A stretch of DNA of 64,000 nt. It comes from Rhodanobacteraceae bacterium (lineage in GTDB: Bacteria; Pseudomonadota; Gammaproteobacteria; Xanthomonadales; Xanthomonadaceae). The notes under the pieces are model-generated. The model made no database searches and was not told where the DNA came from. It worked only from the letters and a program-made list of their open reading frames with translations. Of this stretch, positions 25,526 to 34,600 are shown piece after piece (position 1 is the stretch's first letter; each line of letters begins with the position of its first letter). The stretch spans positions 37,133-101,132 of the forward strand of contig JACKOX010000012.1 of assembly GCA_024233975.1 (NCBI GenBank). Direction: 5' to 3'. A program made the translations under genes and the position numbers.

Positions 25526-26503
25526 TCAGTCGGTGCCGGTGCTGGCGCAGAGGTTGGGCAGGCGCAGCTCGTGGGCCTCACGCAGGTGCAGGAAGGCATA
25601 GCGTTCGCCAAGCCGCTGGTCTTCAGCCGGGTCGATGCGGTATTGCTCCGGGGCGCGACGATAGTCCCCGCAATAGGCGCGGATGTGCGGCTCGATGAAG
25701 GGCCGCAACAGTACGTCGTAGTAGCTAGCGTTCAGTGCTTCGTCCCAGTAGGCGTTCACGTGGCTGGCCCAGTCGAAGTCGCGCTGCACCACCCAGCCGC
25801 TGCGCGTGCGGCGCAGGAGCGCCTTCCGACCCGGAACGATGTCGTCTTCGAAAAGCTCGCGGTAGAAACGGTGGCCTTCGTAGTTGGCGACCAGGTCGGC
25901 GTTGGAATAGTCGCCGGTGGTCATCTGGCCGAAGATGCCGCGCTCGGTGATGGCCGACCAGGTCGCGGCCTGCGCTTCGTCGCGTTCTTTCCGCCAGCGC
26001 AGGTTGTACTTCCGGCCCTGCGAGAGGAAGTGACCGATCTTGTCGGTACCGATGCGCACGCTGGCGACGCTGATGATCGGTCCAACCTTGAACAGGTAGC
26101 TGTTGCGGCTGGCCCAGAACGGAATGCCGTAGTAGATCGACGCCTTGCGCGGTGTCTCGATGCGCTGCACTTCCGGCGAATGCCAGGCCCAGCTTTCCAG
26201 GTGATCCACCCAGTGATGGCCGCCCACGCGATGGAAGATGCTGTCGATGATGCAGCGTTCGCTGCGAGTCGACGCGCATTCCTCCGCCGCGTCGGCAATC
26301 GCGCGGTTCATCTCGCGGTTGAGTACCGGCGTGGCGTCCCTGAGCGGCGTCAGGCGCTGGTAGTAGGGATCCAGTTCGTAGGCGTGCAGCGTCGCTGATG
26401 ACGCAAGGAACAACAGCAGAAGGGCAGACAGTCGCGACAGAAAGCGGAAACCCGGGAACATGGCCCGGGTTTCCTGTGACGGCTGACGTACTGCGGCGGT
26501 CAT
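25526..26503 (-). CDS. Hypothetical exported protein
   Basis: 325 residues, with a signal peptide (LSALLLLFLASSATLHA) if translation starts at 26503 or at ATG 26461. The 26503 ATG overlaps the stop of the upstream outer-membrane-like gene (TGATG), so I kept it. The mature part is rich in aromatic and charged residues and contains GTDKIGHFLSQG, reminiscent of the D-K-x-x-H-F motif of small lipoproteins such as YfiM, which is weak evidence. A pair of Cys (EECASTRSERC) may form a disulfide. It is probably periplasmic or envelope-associated; the function is unknown. Confidence 0.7.
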   Translation of the reverse strand: MTAAVRQPSQETRAMFPGFRFLSRLSALLLLFLASSATLHAYELDPYYQRLTPLRDATPVLNREMNRAIADAAEECASTRSERCIIDSIFHRVGGHHWVDHLESWAWHSPEVQRIETPRKASIYYGIPFWASRNSYLFKVGPIISVASVRIGTDKIGHFLSQGRKYNLRWRKERDEAQAATWSAITERGIFGQMTTGDYSNADLVANYEGHRFYRELFEDDIVPGRKALLRRTRSGWVVQRDFDWASHVNAYWDEALNASYYDVLLRPFIEPHIRAYCGDYRRAPEQYRIDPAEDQRLGERYAFLHLREAHELRLPNLCASTGTD

Positions 26504-27288
26504 CAGTCGCCGAAACGCCAGGTGAAATTGGCCAGGGTCATGGTGCGGTCGCCGCCGTGGCCGAACTCGACGCTGAGTTCTGCGTTGCGTGCGAAGTCGT
26601 AGCCGATGCCCAGCGTCGGGTTGAACTTGTTCGACGACTCCAGCTCCACCGCGAACGGCACCGTGCCGACACCCGGCAGCGCGATGGCGCCGGAATGCTT
26701 TTCAGTGGTGTCGAGGTAGAAGCCGCCGACCCAGAAACGCAGGTCGTCGCGGATCAGGCCGATGCGTGGCTGCCAGGTCTTGGCGCGGACGCTGGAATCG
26801 AAGTCACCGGACAGGCTGCTGCGCGTCCATGCGCCAGTCAGGCTGGCGAACCACTTGTCACTGCCATAGGCGAGGGTGAGTCCGCCGCCGTAGACGCGGC
26901 CGTCATAGCTGATCGGCAGCTGTCCCAGTACGCCGGCCGGGGCACCGGGAATGTCCACGGCGCGCAGATCGACATCGGTGTCACCTTCGACGTGGCCGAG
27001 GATGGCAAAGACGTTCAGGAACGGCAGCACCCAGGCATCCAGTTTGACGTCGACGTTCCAGGCGCGGTTCTCCACCTTGATGACGCTTGGGTCGGGGAGA
27101 TCCACGCCAGGCAGCGTGAACTGCAGGGCGGCGATGTCATAGTCCTGATGCATGCTGAACATGTCGGCACCGACACCGAAGGTCTTGGGCAACTCGTGGC
27201 CTTCGGCCCAGTCATCGCCGAACAGCGATTGCGCGGAAGCCCCGAGGGGCAGGGCGGACAGCAGCAGCAAAGCCAGGCAACGTTTCAT
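26503..27288 (-). CDS. Putative outer-membrane beta-barrel protein
   Basis: A 261-residue protein with a clear signal peptide (CLALLLLSALPLGASA). The start is ATG 27288, with GGGGAG about 8 bases upstream. The body shows alternating amphipathic strands, including RVYGGGLTLAYGSDKWFAS and NPTLGIGYDFARNAELSVEF. It ends TMTLANFTWRFGD, close to the terminal-aromatic signature of outer-membrane barrels. It lies between tdh and kbl, translationally coupled to the next gene. The family is unrecognised, so a transport role is only an inference. Confidence 0.72.
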   Translation of the reverse strand: MKRCLALLLLSALPLGASAQSLFGDDWAEGHELPKTFGVGADMFSMHQDYDIAALQFTLPGVDLPDPSVIKVENRAWNVDVKLDAWVLPFLNVFAILGHVEGDTDVDLRAVDIPGAPAGVLGQLPISYDGRVYGGGLTLAYGSDKWFASLTGAWTRSSLSGDFDSSVRAKTWQPRIGLIRDDLRFWVGGFYLDTTEKHSGAIALPGVGTVPFAVELESSNKFNPTLGIGYDFARNAELSVEFGHGGDRTMTLANFTWRFGD

Positions 27289-27373
27289 GGTCGACTCCCC
27301 GTCGATGGATGTTGCAGAAAGATGTCGACAGCAAACGCTTGGTGCCGACGATGTGACGAACATGTTACCGCGA

Positions 27374-28408
27374 TCAGTTCCAGCTGCAGACCACCTTGCC
27401 GCAGTTGCCGGCTGCCATCAGGTCGAAGCCCTTCTGGAAGTCGTCGATATGGATCTGGTGGGTCAGCACCTTCTGCAGCGGGAAGCCGGTCAGCACCATC
27501 TGCGTCATCTTGTACCAGGTTTCGTACATGCGCCGGCCGTAGATGCCGTGCAGGGTCAGACCCTTGAAGATCACCTTGTCCCAGTTGATGCCGGCGCCGT
27601 TGGGCAGGATGCCGAGCAGGGCGATCTTGCCGCCGTGGTACATGCAATCGAGCATGTCGTTGAAGGCTCCCGGATGGCCGGACATTTCGAGCGCGACGTC
27701 GAAGCCCTCCATGTGCAGGTCGCTCATCACGTCCTTCACCGACTGCTGCGAGACGTTCACCACCCGCGTGGCGCCCATGTCGGCGGCGAGCTTCAGGCGA
27801 TAGTCGTTGACGTCGGTGACCACCACGTTGCGCGCGCCGACGTGCTTGCAGATACCGGCGGCGATGATGCCGATGGGGCCGGCGCCGGTGATCAGCACGT
27901 CTTCGCCGATGACGTCGAACTCCAGCGCACAGTGCGCGGCGTTGCCGTAGGGATCGAAGAAGGCGGCCAGCTCGCTGGGAATCTGGTCGGGAATCGGCCA
28001 CAGGTTGCTGGCCGGCATGGCCACGTATTCGGCGAAGGCGCCGTTGCGGTTGACGCCGATGCCGACCGTGTTCGGGCACAGGTGCTGGCGACCGGCACGG
28101 CAGTTTCGGCAATGGCCGCAGACGATATGGCCTTCGGCGGAGACGCGATCACCAACGCTGTAGCCGGTGACGGCCGAACCCAGCTCGACGATGCGGCCAA
28201 CAAACTCGTGGCCGATGACCAGCCCCGGCTTGATCGTCCGCTGGCTCCACTCATCCCACTTGTAGATGTGCAGGTCGGTGCCGCAGATCGCGGTCTTTTC
28301 CAGCTTGATCAGCACCTCGTTGGGGCCGACCTCCGGCACCGGTACGGATTCCATCCAGATACCGGGACCGGCTTCGCGCTTGACCAGCGCCTTCATCATC
28401 TCGGGCAT
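27374..28408 (-). CDS. tdh: L-threonine 3-dehydrogenase
   Basis: NAD-dependent zinc alcohol-dehydrogenase-family enzyme oxidising L-threonine to 2-amino-3-ketobutyrate. The 344 residues compare with 341 in E. coli. Motifs are AICGTDLHIYKWDEW, GHEFVG (catalytic zinc), CGHCRNCRAGRQHLC (structural zinc), GAGPIGIIAAG (nucleotide-binding) and a late NWDKVIFKGLTLHGIYGRRM segment typical of Tdh. It is the first gene of a same-direction series leading to kbl, and is divergent from the methyltransferase at 28550. Confidence 0.96.
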   Translation of the reverse strand: MPEMMKALVKREAGPGIWMESVPVPEVGPNEVLIKLEKTAICGTDLHIYKWDEWSQRTIKPGLVIGHEFVGRIVELGSAVTGYSVGDRVSAEGHIVCGHCRNCRAGRQHLCPNTVGIGVNRNGAFAEYVAMPASNLWPIPDQIPSELAAFFDPYGNAAHCALEFDVIGEDVLITGAGPIGIIAAGICKHVGARNVVVTDVNDYRLKLAADMGATRVVNVSQQSVKDVMSDLHMEGFDVALEMSGHPGAFNDMLDCMYHGGKIALLGILPNGAGINWDKVIFKGLTLHGIYGRRMYETWYKMTQMVLTGFPLQKVLTHQIHIDDFQKGFDLMAAGNCGKVVCSWN

Positions 28409-28549
28409 GGCCCAGACTCACTGCGTTAGGGAAAACGCGATTATACCGAGCGGCCGGGTCCGGTACGGGTGTCGAACGTCGTGACGACGGCCGGCGGGAC
28501 GGCCGCTGGCGATCAGGTAAAATCGCCGCTTTCTCGACGGATGGACGGC

Positions 28550-29317
28550 ATGAGCGCGACGGATACCGCAGCATTGGAAGCAAAGGCGCTGGCCAAGACC
28601 TGGTTCTACCCCTTCCCGTTGCCGTCAGGGGTCACTACGCCCACCTATGACGGCGGCGCGCTGGACCTGATCCACACCACCCGCACGCAGATGCTGGATG
28701 CGGCGCTGGATGCGCATTTCGGTGGTGAATTCGGCGGCCGCAGCGCCGTGGACATGGCCTGCCACCAGGGCTGGTTTTCCATGCACCTGGCCCGTCGTGG
28801 CTTCGACAAGGTGCTGGGCGTCGATGCCCGCGACGAGCATGTGGCCGATGCCAGCCTGATTCGCGATGCGATGGGTCTTTCGAACTGGTCGTTGCTCCAG
28901 TCGGACATCCATGACCTCGATCCCGCCAGCATCGGCCAGCACGACCTGGTGCTGTGCTTCGGCCTGATCTATCACCTGGAAAACCCGGTCGGCGCGCTGC
29001 GCATGGCGCGGGCCATGTGCAAGGACCTATGCCTGGTCGAAACCCAGGTGGTGCCAGGCCAGACTGGCTGGGTCGACTACGGCAGCTACCGCTTCGTCAG
29101 GCCGCTGAAGGGCAGCTTCGGCATCATCGACGAGACTGGCGAAACCCACGGACCGGAAGCCTCAACCACCGGCATCTGCCTCGTTCCCAGCGTCGAAGCG
29201 CTGGTCTGGATCATGCAGCGCATCGGTTTCTCACGCGTCGAAGTGCTGCCGGTGCCGGAGGACGGCTACGAGCAGCTCGTCCACCACAAGCGGGTGATGG
29301 TGGCGGGCTGGGTTTGA
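28550..29317 (+). CDS. SAM-dependent methyltransferase of unknown substrate
   Basis: About 255 residues. A class I methyltransferase domain is visible: motif I as AVDMACHQGWFSMHLARRG, followed by VLGVDARDEHV, and a motif IV-like LVLCFGLIYHLENP. The H-x-G-W-F variant and the Y-H-L-E-N-P segment resemble the CmoB/DUF1698-like group, but the CmoB-specific N-terminus is not evident. ATG 28550 is preceded by GACGG; ATG 28541 is an alternative. It is monocistronic and divergent from tdh. The substrate cannot be inferred. Confidence 0.8.
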   Translation: MSATDTAALEAKALAKTWFYPFPLPSGVTTPTYDGGALDLIHTTRTQMLDAALDAHFGGEFGGRSAVDMACHQGWFSMHLARRGFDKVLGVDARDEHVADASLIRDAMGLSNWSLLQSDIHDLDPASIGQHDLVLCFGLIYHLENPVGALRMARAMCKDLCLVETQVVPGQTGWVDYGSYRFVRPLKGSFGIIDETGETHGPEASTTGICLVPSVEALVWIMQRIGFSRVEVLPVPEDGYEQLVHHKRVMVAGWV

Positions 29318-29397
29318 GGTGGCCTTGTTGTTGCAAAGCTTGAGTTAGGCGGGAGATGAGTACTTCAGGAAAGCCATCGCCGTATCGCTGGAGGACC

Positions 29398-29574
29398 ATG
29401 ATCCGAGGGCTTTTGCCATGGATCCTCATTGACTTGGGTGTCTGCGACAAAGGCAAAGACTGTGAGTCAGCAGGTGGCAGCCACTCTTGGTACAACCATG
29501 ATGACAAGACCAGCGCCTGCTATCACTGCAAAGTCACTAGGCCGGGCCGCTTATGGGAGGTGCCGCGTGCCTAA
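29398..29574 (+). CDS. Small Cys/His-containing protein
   Basis: 58 residues from ATG 29398, which follows GGAGG at 3 bases spacing; ATG 29356 would add 14 residues. It opens with a hydrophobic stretch (GLLPWILIDLG). It then has C-D-K-G-K-D-C, HSWYNHDD and A-C-Y-H-C, so four Cys and several His that could bind a metal. I believe similar small proteins occur in related genomes but cannot confirm this by search. It sits between the methyltransferase and accA without an evident operon partner. Confidence 0.55.
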   Translation: MIRGLLPWILIDLGVCDKGKDCESAGGSHSWYNHDDKTSACYHCKVTRPGRLWEVPRA

Positions 29575-29628
29575 GAATCCCATAAGAGACTTCCCGTCAA
29601 CGCGTGACGCTTATTGCTTCAAGCGCTA

Positions 29629-30588
29629 TCAGGCGGCTTCAAACTTCCCGAAACCGCGGATGCGGCGGTAGCGCTGCTCCAGCATCTCGTCAGTGGACAG
29701 CTTGCCCAGCTGGTCGAGCTGGTCTAGCAGGGTGTTGCGCAGGGTTTCCGCCATGGCCTTGGCGTTGCGGTGGGCGCCGCCCAGTGGTTCCTTGATGATG
29801 CTGTCGATCAGGCCGAGTTCTTTCAGGCGTGGCGCGGTCAGACCGAGGGCTTCGGCGGCGTCACGCGCCTTGTCGGCGCTCTTCCACAGGATCGAGGCGC
29901 AGCCTTCCGGCGAGATCACCGAGTAGGTGCTGTATTCCAGCATCAGCATTCGGTCGGCCACGCCGATGGCCAGCGCACCGCCGGAGCCGCCTTCGCCAAT
30001 GACCGTGGCGATGATGGGAATGCGCAGCTCAGCCATCTCGATCAGGTTGCGGGCGATCGCTTCGCTCTGGCCGCGTTCTTCGGCGCCAACGCCCGGATAG
30101 GCGCCCGGCGTGTCGATGAAGGTCAGCAGCGGCAGCTTGAATCGCTCGGCGAGCTTCATCAGGCGCAGCGCCTTGCGATAACCTTCTGGACGCGGCATGC
30201 CGAAGTTGCGCTTGACCTTGGCCTTGGTGTCGCGCCCCTTCTGCTGGCCGATCACGACCACCGAGCGGCCGTCGATGCGACCGAGGCCGCCGACGATGGC
30301 GGCGTCGTCAGCATAGGCGCGATCGCCGGCCAGTTCGTGGAACTCGTCCAGGATCAGCCCGAAATAATCGTTGCTGTACGGGCGCTGCGGATGGCGCGAC
30401 AGCTGAGCGACCTGCCACGGCGTCAGCGCCTTGAAGATTTCGGCGGTACGCGTGCGCAGTTTATCCTGCAGACGGCCGATCTCATCCTCGATGCTGAGCG
30501 CGGAGCCGTGGCTGGCGTGGCGCAGTTCCTGGATTTTGGCGTCCAGTTCGGCGATGGGTTGCTCGAAATCGAGGAAGTTTGGATTCAT
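29629..30588 (-). CDS. accA: Acetyl-CoA carboxylase carboxyltransferase subunit alpha
   Basis: Transfers the carboxyl group from biotin to acetyl-CoA for fatty acid synthesis, acting as a complex with AccD. The 319-residue length equals that of E. coli AccA. It shows the N-terminal LDFEQPIAELDAKIQELR, the GRIDGRSVVVIGQQKGRDT region, PLLTFIDTPGAYPGVGAEERG and GEGGSGGALAIG. In many gammaproteobacteria accA directly follows dnaE; here about 4.7 kb of other genes separates them. Confidence 0.96.
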   Translation of the reverse strand: MNPNFLDFEQPIAELDAKIQELRHASHGSALSIEDEIGRLQDKLRTRTAEIFKALTPWQVAQLSRHPQRPYSNDYFGLILDEFHELAGDRAYADDAAIVGGLGRIDGRSVVVIGQQKGRDTKAKVKRNFGMPRPEGYRKALRLMKLAERFKLPLLTFIDTPGAYPGVGAEERGQSEAIARNLIEMAELRIPIIATVIGEGGSGGALAIGVADRMLMLEYSTYSVISPEGCASILWKSADKARDAAEALGLTAPRLKELGLIDSIIKEPLGGAHRNAKAMAETLRNTLLDQLDQLGKLSTDEMLEQRYRRIRGFGKFEAA

Positions 30589-30824
30589 GGCGAATGATTT
30601 GCGGGCACCCGGAAACAGCTCGGCAGTATAGCAGCGGACCCATGATCAACGAGCTGGCCCCTTTGCGGGAGTAAAGTCGAGCCGATTCGCTTGGCGGGGC
30701 GGCGGATTGCGATCTCGTCATCCATGTCGATACGCTGGTTCGGCACGGTGGGGAATGGTCTGGCCAATCGCGGTTCGCGGCGTGGCACCGCCGGCGCGAT
30801 TGCAACTTGAGAGACTGTGTTTCG

Positions 30825-31190
30825 ATGGCGACAGATCAGGATTTCGTGGAGTACGTGGCTGAGCAGGCATCTCTGGGCGAGCGGCTGTCCTATCGCAAGA
30901 TGTTTGGCGAGTACGCCGTCTACGTGGATGCCAAGGTCGTCGCACTAGCCTGTGACAACCAGTTGTTCGTGAGGCCATCCGCTGCGGTCGATGCGCTTGG
31001 GCTGGATTTGCCCACGGGGCCACCGTATCCGGGCGCCAGGGAACATCCCATTGCTGACGAGTTGTTGGATAGTCCCGAGCGTCTCCAGCGGCTGCTGCTG
31101 GAGACGTCGAAACACATGCCGGTGCCGAAACCGAAAAAGCCACGGGCGTCGCGCAAACAGGGCGGGCGAGGCGGCAAGGCAGGCGGATAA
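30825..31190 (+). CDS. TfoX N-terminal-domain protein
   Basis: A 121-residue protein with the TfoX N-terminal domain, seen in RLSYRKMFGEYAVYVDAKVV and DNQLFVRPS. It lacks the TfoX C-terminal domain and ends in a basic low-complexity tail (PKPKKPRASRKQGGRGGK), which might bind nucleic acid. Stand-alone TfoX-N proteins are common and mostly uncharacterised, so a role in competence should not be assumed. It is followed after 31 bases by the VOC gene, probably in one transcript, opposite in direction to accA. Confidence 0.82.
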   Translation: MATDQDFVEYVAEQASLGERLSYRKMFGEYAVYVDAKVVALACDNQLFVRPSAAVDALGLDLPTGPPYPGAREHPIADELLDSPERLQRLLLETSKHMPVPKPKKPRASRKQGGRGGKAGG

Positions 31191-31221
31191 TCACGCGTCT
31201 GGCTTGAATTCGGAGGGATTC

Positions 31222-31596
31222 ATGGCGGAAATCACCAAAGTGCGCTTCGTGCTGGCAGTACCCGATCTGGCGCGTTCTACCCGGTACTACGAATCCGTGC
31301 TGGGCATGACTTTGGAGTTCACGGCGCCGGGCTGGAGTTTTCTCGCCCGTGGTGGGTTTCGCGTGATGCTGGGTGAATGCGTCGATGCCATCCCGGCGGC
31401 ACAGCTGGGCGACCACTCCTGGTATGGCTACGTCACCGTGACTGACGCGCGTTCACTCTTCGCCGAGCTGGAAGCCACCGGTGCGGAGTTCACGCAGGTT
31501 CTCGCCGACAAGCCCTGGGGCATGCGGGAATTTGGCGTGCTTACGGTGGACGGTCACCGGATCATGTTTGGCCAGGAGCTGGCAGCGTCGCGCTGA
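31222..31596 (+). CDS. VOC/glyoxalase-superfamily protein
   Basis: A 124-residue vicinal-oxygen-chelate fold protein, with VRFVLAVPDLARSTRYYESVLGM as the first beta-alpha-beta-beta-beta half (motif described, not quoted further) and WGMREFGVLTVDGHRIMFG as the second. It has a strong Shine-Dalgarno (CGGAGGGATTC) before ATG 31222. Members act as glyoxalases, dioxygenases or resistance proteins; the sequence alone does not say which. It probably shares a transcript with the TfoX-like gene upstream. Confidence 0.82.
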   Translation: MAEITKVRFVLAVPDLARSTRYYESVLGMTLEFTAPGWSFLARGGFRVMLGECVDAIPAAQLGDHSWYGYVTVTDARSLFAELEATGAEFTQVLADKPWGMREFGVLTVDGHRIMFGQELAASR

Positions 31597-31629
31597 CGCT
31601 GCGACAGGTCAGGTATGTTCCGCCGGCCT

Positions 31630-34600
31630 TCAGGGATCCACGCGCAGCCGGTTTCCCGCCCCGGTCAGGTCGCGATCCAGCGTGATCCACAGCTCGTCGG
31701 CGTCATCACGTACCGAGGCGAAGTAGTCGATATCCGCGGTGAGCGCGGTGTCGCCCAGGCGTACCAGTGACGGTGGTGTTGCAGCGGTATAGCCACGCAG
31801 AACGATCAGCGGGTGCGTCAGCGTGCCGGCGCCAACCTGGATGGTGGCGTCCAACTGATTGCCACTGGCAGTGAACGCCAGCGCGCCGTAGACCGGGTCG
31901 TAGCCGGCCGGCTCATAGGTCATCGCCGTGCTGTCGGCCACGCCGCGTGGGCCAGCAGTGACCACACCACCCACGGTCGCGCTCAGCGTCAGGGTCTGGA
32001 GGGTCTCGATCTGGGTGACCTGTGCCGCCACCGGGGCGCTGCTGTGGGTGCCCAGCACGATGTAGACCGCGTAGCTCTTGCGCGGATGCCCGGGCGCAGT
32101 GGCAATCACGCCGTCGTACACGTCGTAGCTGGCCTGCCCGATGAAGCCGTAGGATGTGCCCCAGGTCAGCCGCGCATTGTTGGTTCCCGTATTGGGCGTG
32201 CCGGGATCAAGCGAGAATTCGGCAGCCTGGTAGGGCCAGCTGTCGTTCCACGGCATGCGATAGGCACCACCGGCATTGCCGTCGGCCGAGGTCTTGTTCC
32301 AGTAGGCGGTGATGTCGTTGTACCACTGGTTGCGCGCACCGGCGTCCTGCTGCGTCATCGTGCGCGACTGCACCAGACCCATGCTGGCGTCGGTGGCGTC
32401 GATCCACTCTTCGACGTAGGGCACGCTGTTGGGCACGTTCCAGCTCCAGTGGCTGTTCAGCGTCAGCGGCGTGCTGGTGGTGGTGAATTTCCAGCGGTCG
32501 CCCCAGGCGATGCCGGACAGGTTTTGTACGCCAGCGCCGTCAAACTCCAGCTCGCCGTAGGGCGCACGGGAATCATCAAGCAGCGTATCGACCGCGATCT
32601 CCTTTCCGGGCTGCGCCATATCGAAGGTGATCGACCACAGCGGGTTGTCGCGACCTGTGGAAAACACCCAGTCGATGGTCACGGGTAGCGGGATGGATGC
32701 CACCGGCGTGACCTGGGCGCAGTTGCGCGGGTAGTCCTGGCGGAAACGGAAGATGGCGTGATGGCGCCCTTGGAACACGCGCTCAAAGGTGCCAGGAATC
32801 TTGAAGCCGAGCGGCGAATCGTCGGCACGGCAGCCGCCACCGTTGTCGGGCCAGGCCGAATGGGACACCACATAGCCGAAACCACCGTAGCCGCCGTTGC
32901 CGTAGTTGGTGACGCCAGCGGTGCGCGTCGCGCCGCCGGGCAGGCGGTATGTGAACTGGCGCATGGCACCGCCGCGAGATCCGCCCGGGCCGGCGGCGGT
33001 ATCGTTGTGGGCCAATGACGCCGAGCGCGGCTGTCCGGAGGCATCGATCCAGGTGAAGCGGTCGCTGAGCATGGAGTCGACGGTCACGTCCTGCTCGATC
33101 TGCAGCGTCGCTGCCGGTACGCCATCGCCCAGGAAGGCGTCGCCCACGGCATCCAGCAGTGGATCGGGGGGAACCTGGCCGGCACGGTGGCCCTGGGCGA
33201 TGGTCCAGATGATGGTGCCGCCGAGGCCCTGCGCATCGGCATAGGCACCCTTGGCCGCGATCGACTCGGCATCTTCATAGCTGACATAAGTGCAGCCTTG
33301 CGGACCCTTGGGCGTGGCGCTGCCCAGCCAGGGCGCATCGGCGGTGGCGTCGTAGGTGCGCGTCATCAGTGGCAGGTAGCTGTTGGCGATGTTGGCATAG
33401 CTCATCGCGCCATCACTGGCGACCAGCAGACCTTCGGCCGGCTGCCGCGGTTGGCTGATGCCGTTGAAGCAGGCTCCATAGAAACCGATGCCCAGGCCGA
33501 GCTTGGCAGCCGGGATGCCGAGGCCCTGGTAGTAATCCACGCTGGAGGACACCGACATCGGCGCGTTGCCGTATTCGCCGTGCAGCGCCGAGCTGAACCA
33601 GCTGTCCCAGCCGTTGTAGTCCTGCGCCATGTCGTAGCTCATCACGTTGATCTGGTCGAGCAGCGGATGCAGCGAAGCGAAGAACGTGGCCTCGTCATTG
33701 GGTGGGAAGTTGGTGTTGATGCCCGGTACCGGCATGGTCAGCAGCAGGTTCGGCCGCGCGGTCCGCAGATCATTTGCGAGTGCCAGCAGGGGCGCGCGGT
33801 CGATGGCGTCCACGGGTTCCCAGTCGAGGTCGAGCCCGTCGGCACCGTAGCTGTCCACGGCTGCCAGCAGGTTGGTCACGAAAGCCGCGCGATTGGCGTT
33901 GGACGCCGCGCCGCGCCAGCCGGCGAGTTCACCTGCGCCACCGACCATGAAGATGGCTGTGCGGCCGGCCGCGTGTGCGGCGTTGATGGCGTCCTGCGCG
34001 AATATCGGACCGTTCACGGCGTCGATGTCGAAGTGCGTGGTCAGCGTGCCATTGCTGTTGGGGATCAGCCGCCCGACCATCAGGTGGGTGATGGCCGTGA
34101 AGTCCAGATCGGCAACCGGATACAGGTCCTTCTCGTAGCCGACGTAGTAGCCATCCACCCAGGGCGTGCTGGCCGCCGGAGCCTGTATGGCAAGGCTGAC
34201 CGTGACCGGCGCCGACTGCGCGCTGCCGTCGCTGGCACGATAGCTGAAGCCGTCGGCCGCATCGGCGCCATCGTCGTGGGTATAGCTGAAGCTGCCGTTG
34301 GCATTGAGGTTGAAGGCCGCGGCATGCGCGGGACCGGACACCAGCACCGCACTCAGCGGATCGCCATTGGCGTCATTGTCGTTGCCGAGCACACCGGGCG
34401 CCGTCGGCGCGAGGGTGCCGCCCTTGGCCACGCTGTAGCTGTCGGCCGCGGCCACCGGAGCGACGTTGCCAACGCCGCCCTCGAAGCTGTCGGCGAAGAT
34501 CGCGGGCTCGCTGGGCGGCGGCGCCAGCAGCTGCACGTCGTCGATGAACACACGCTGCGCGTTGGCGTGGCCGGCGACACCGGTGGCGTCCTGCAGGTCG

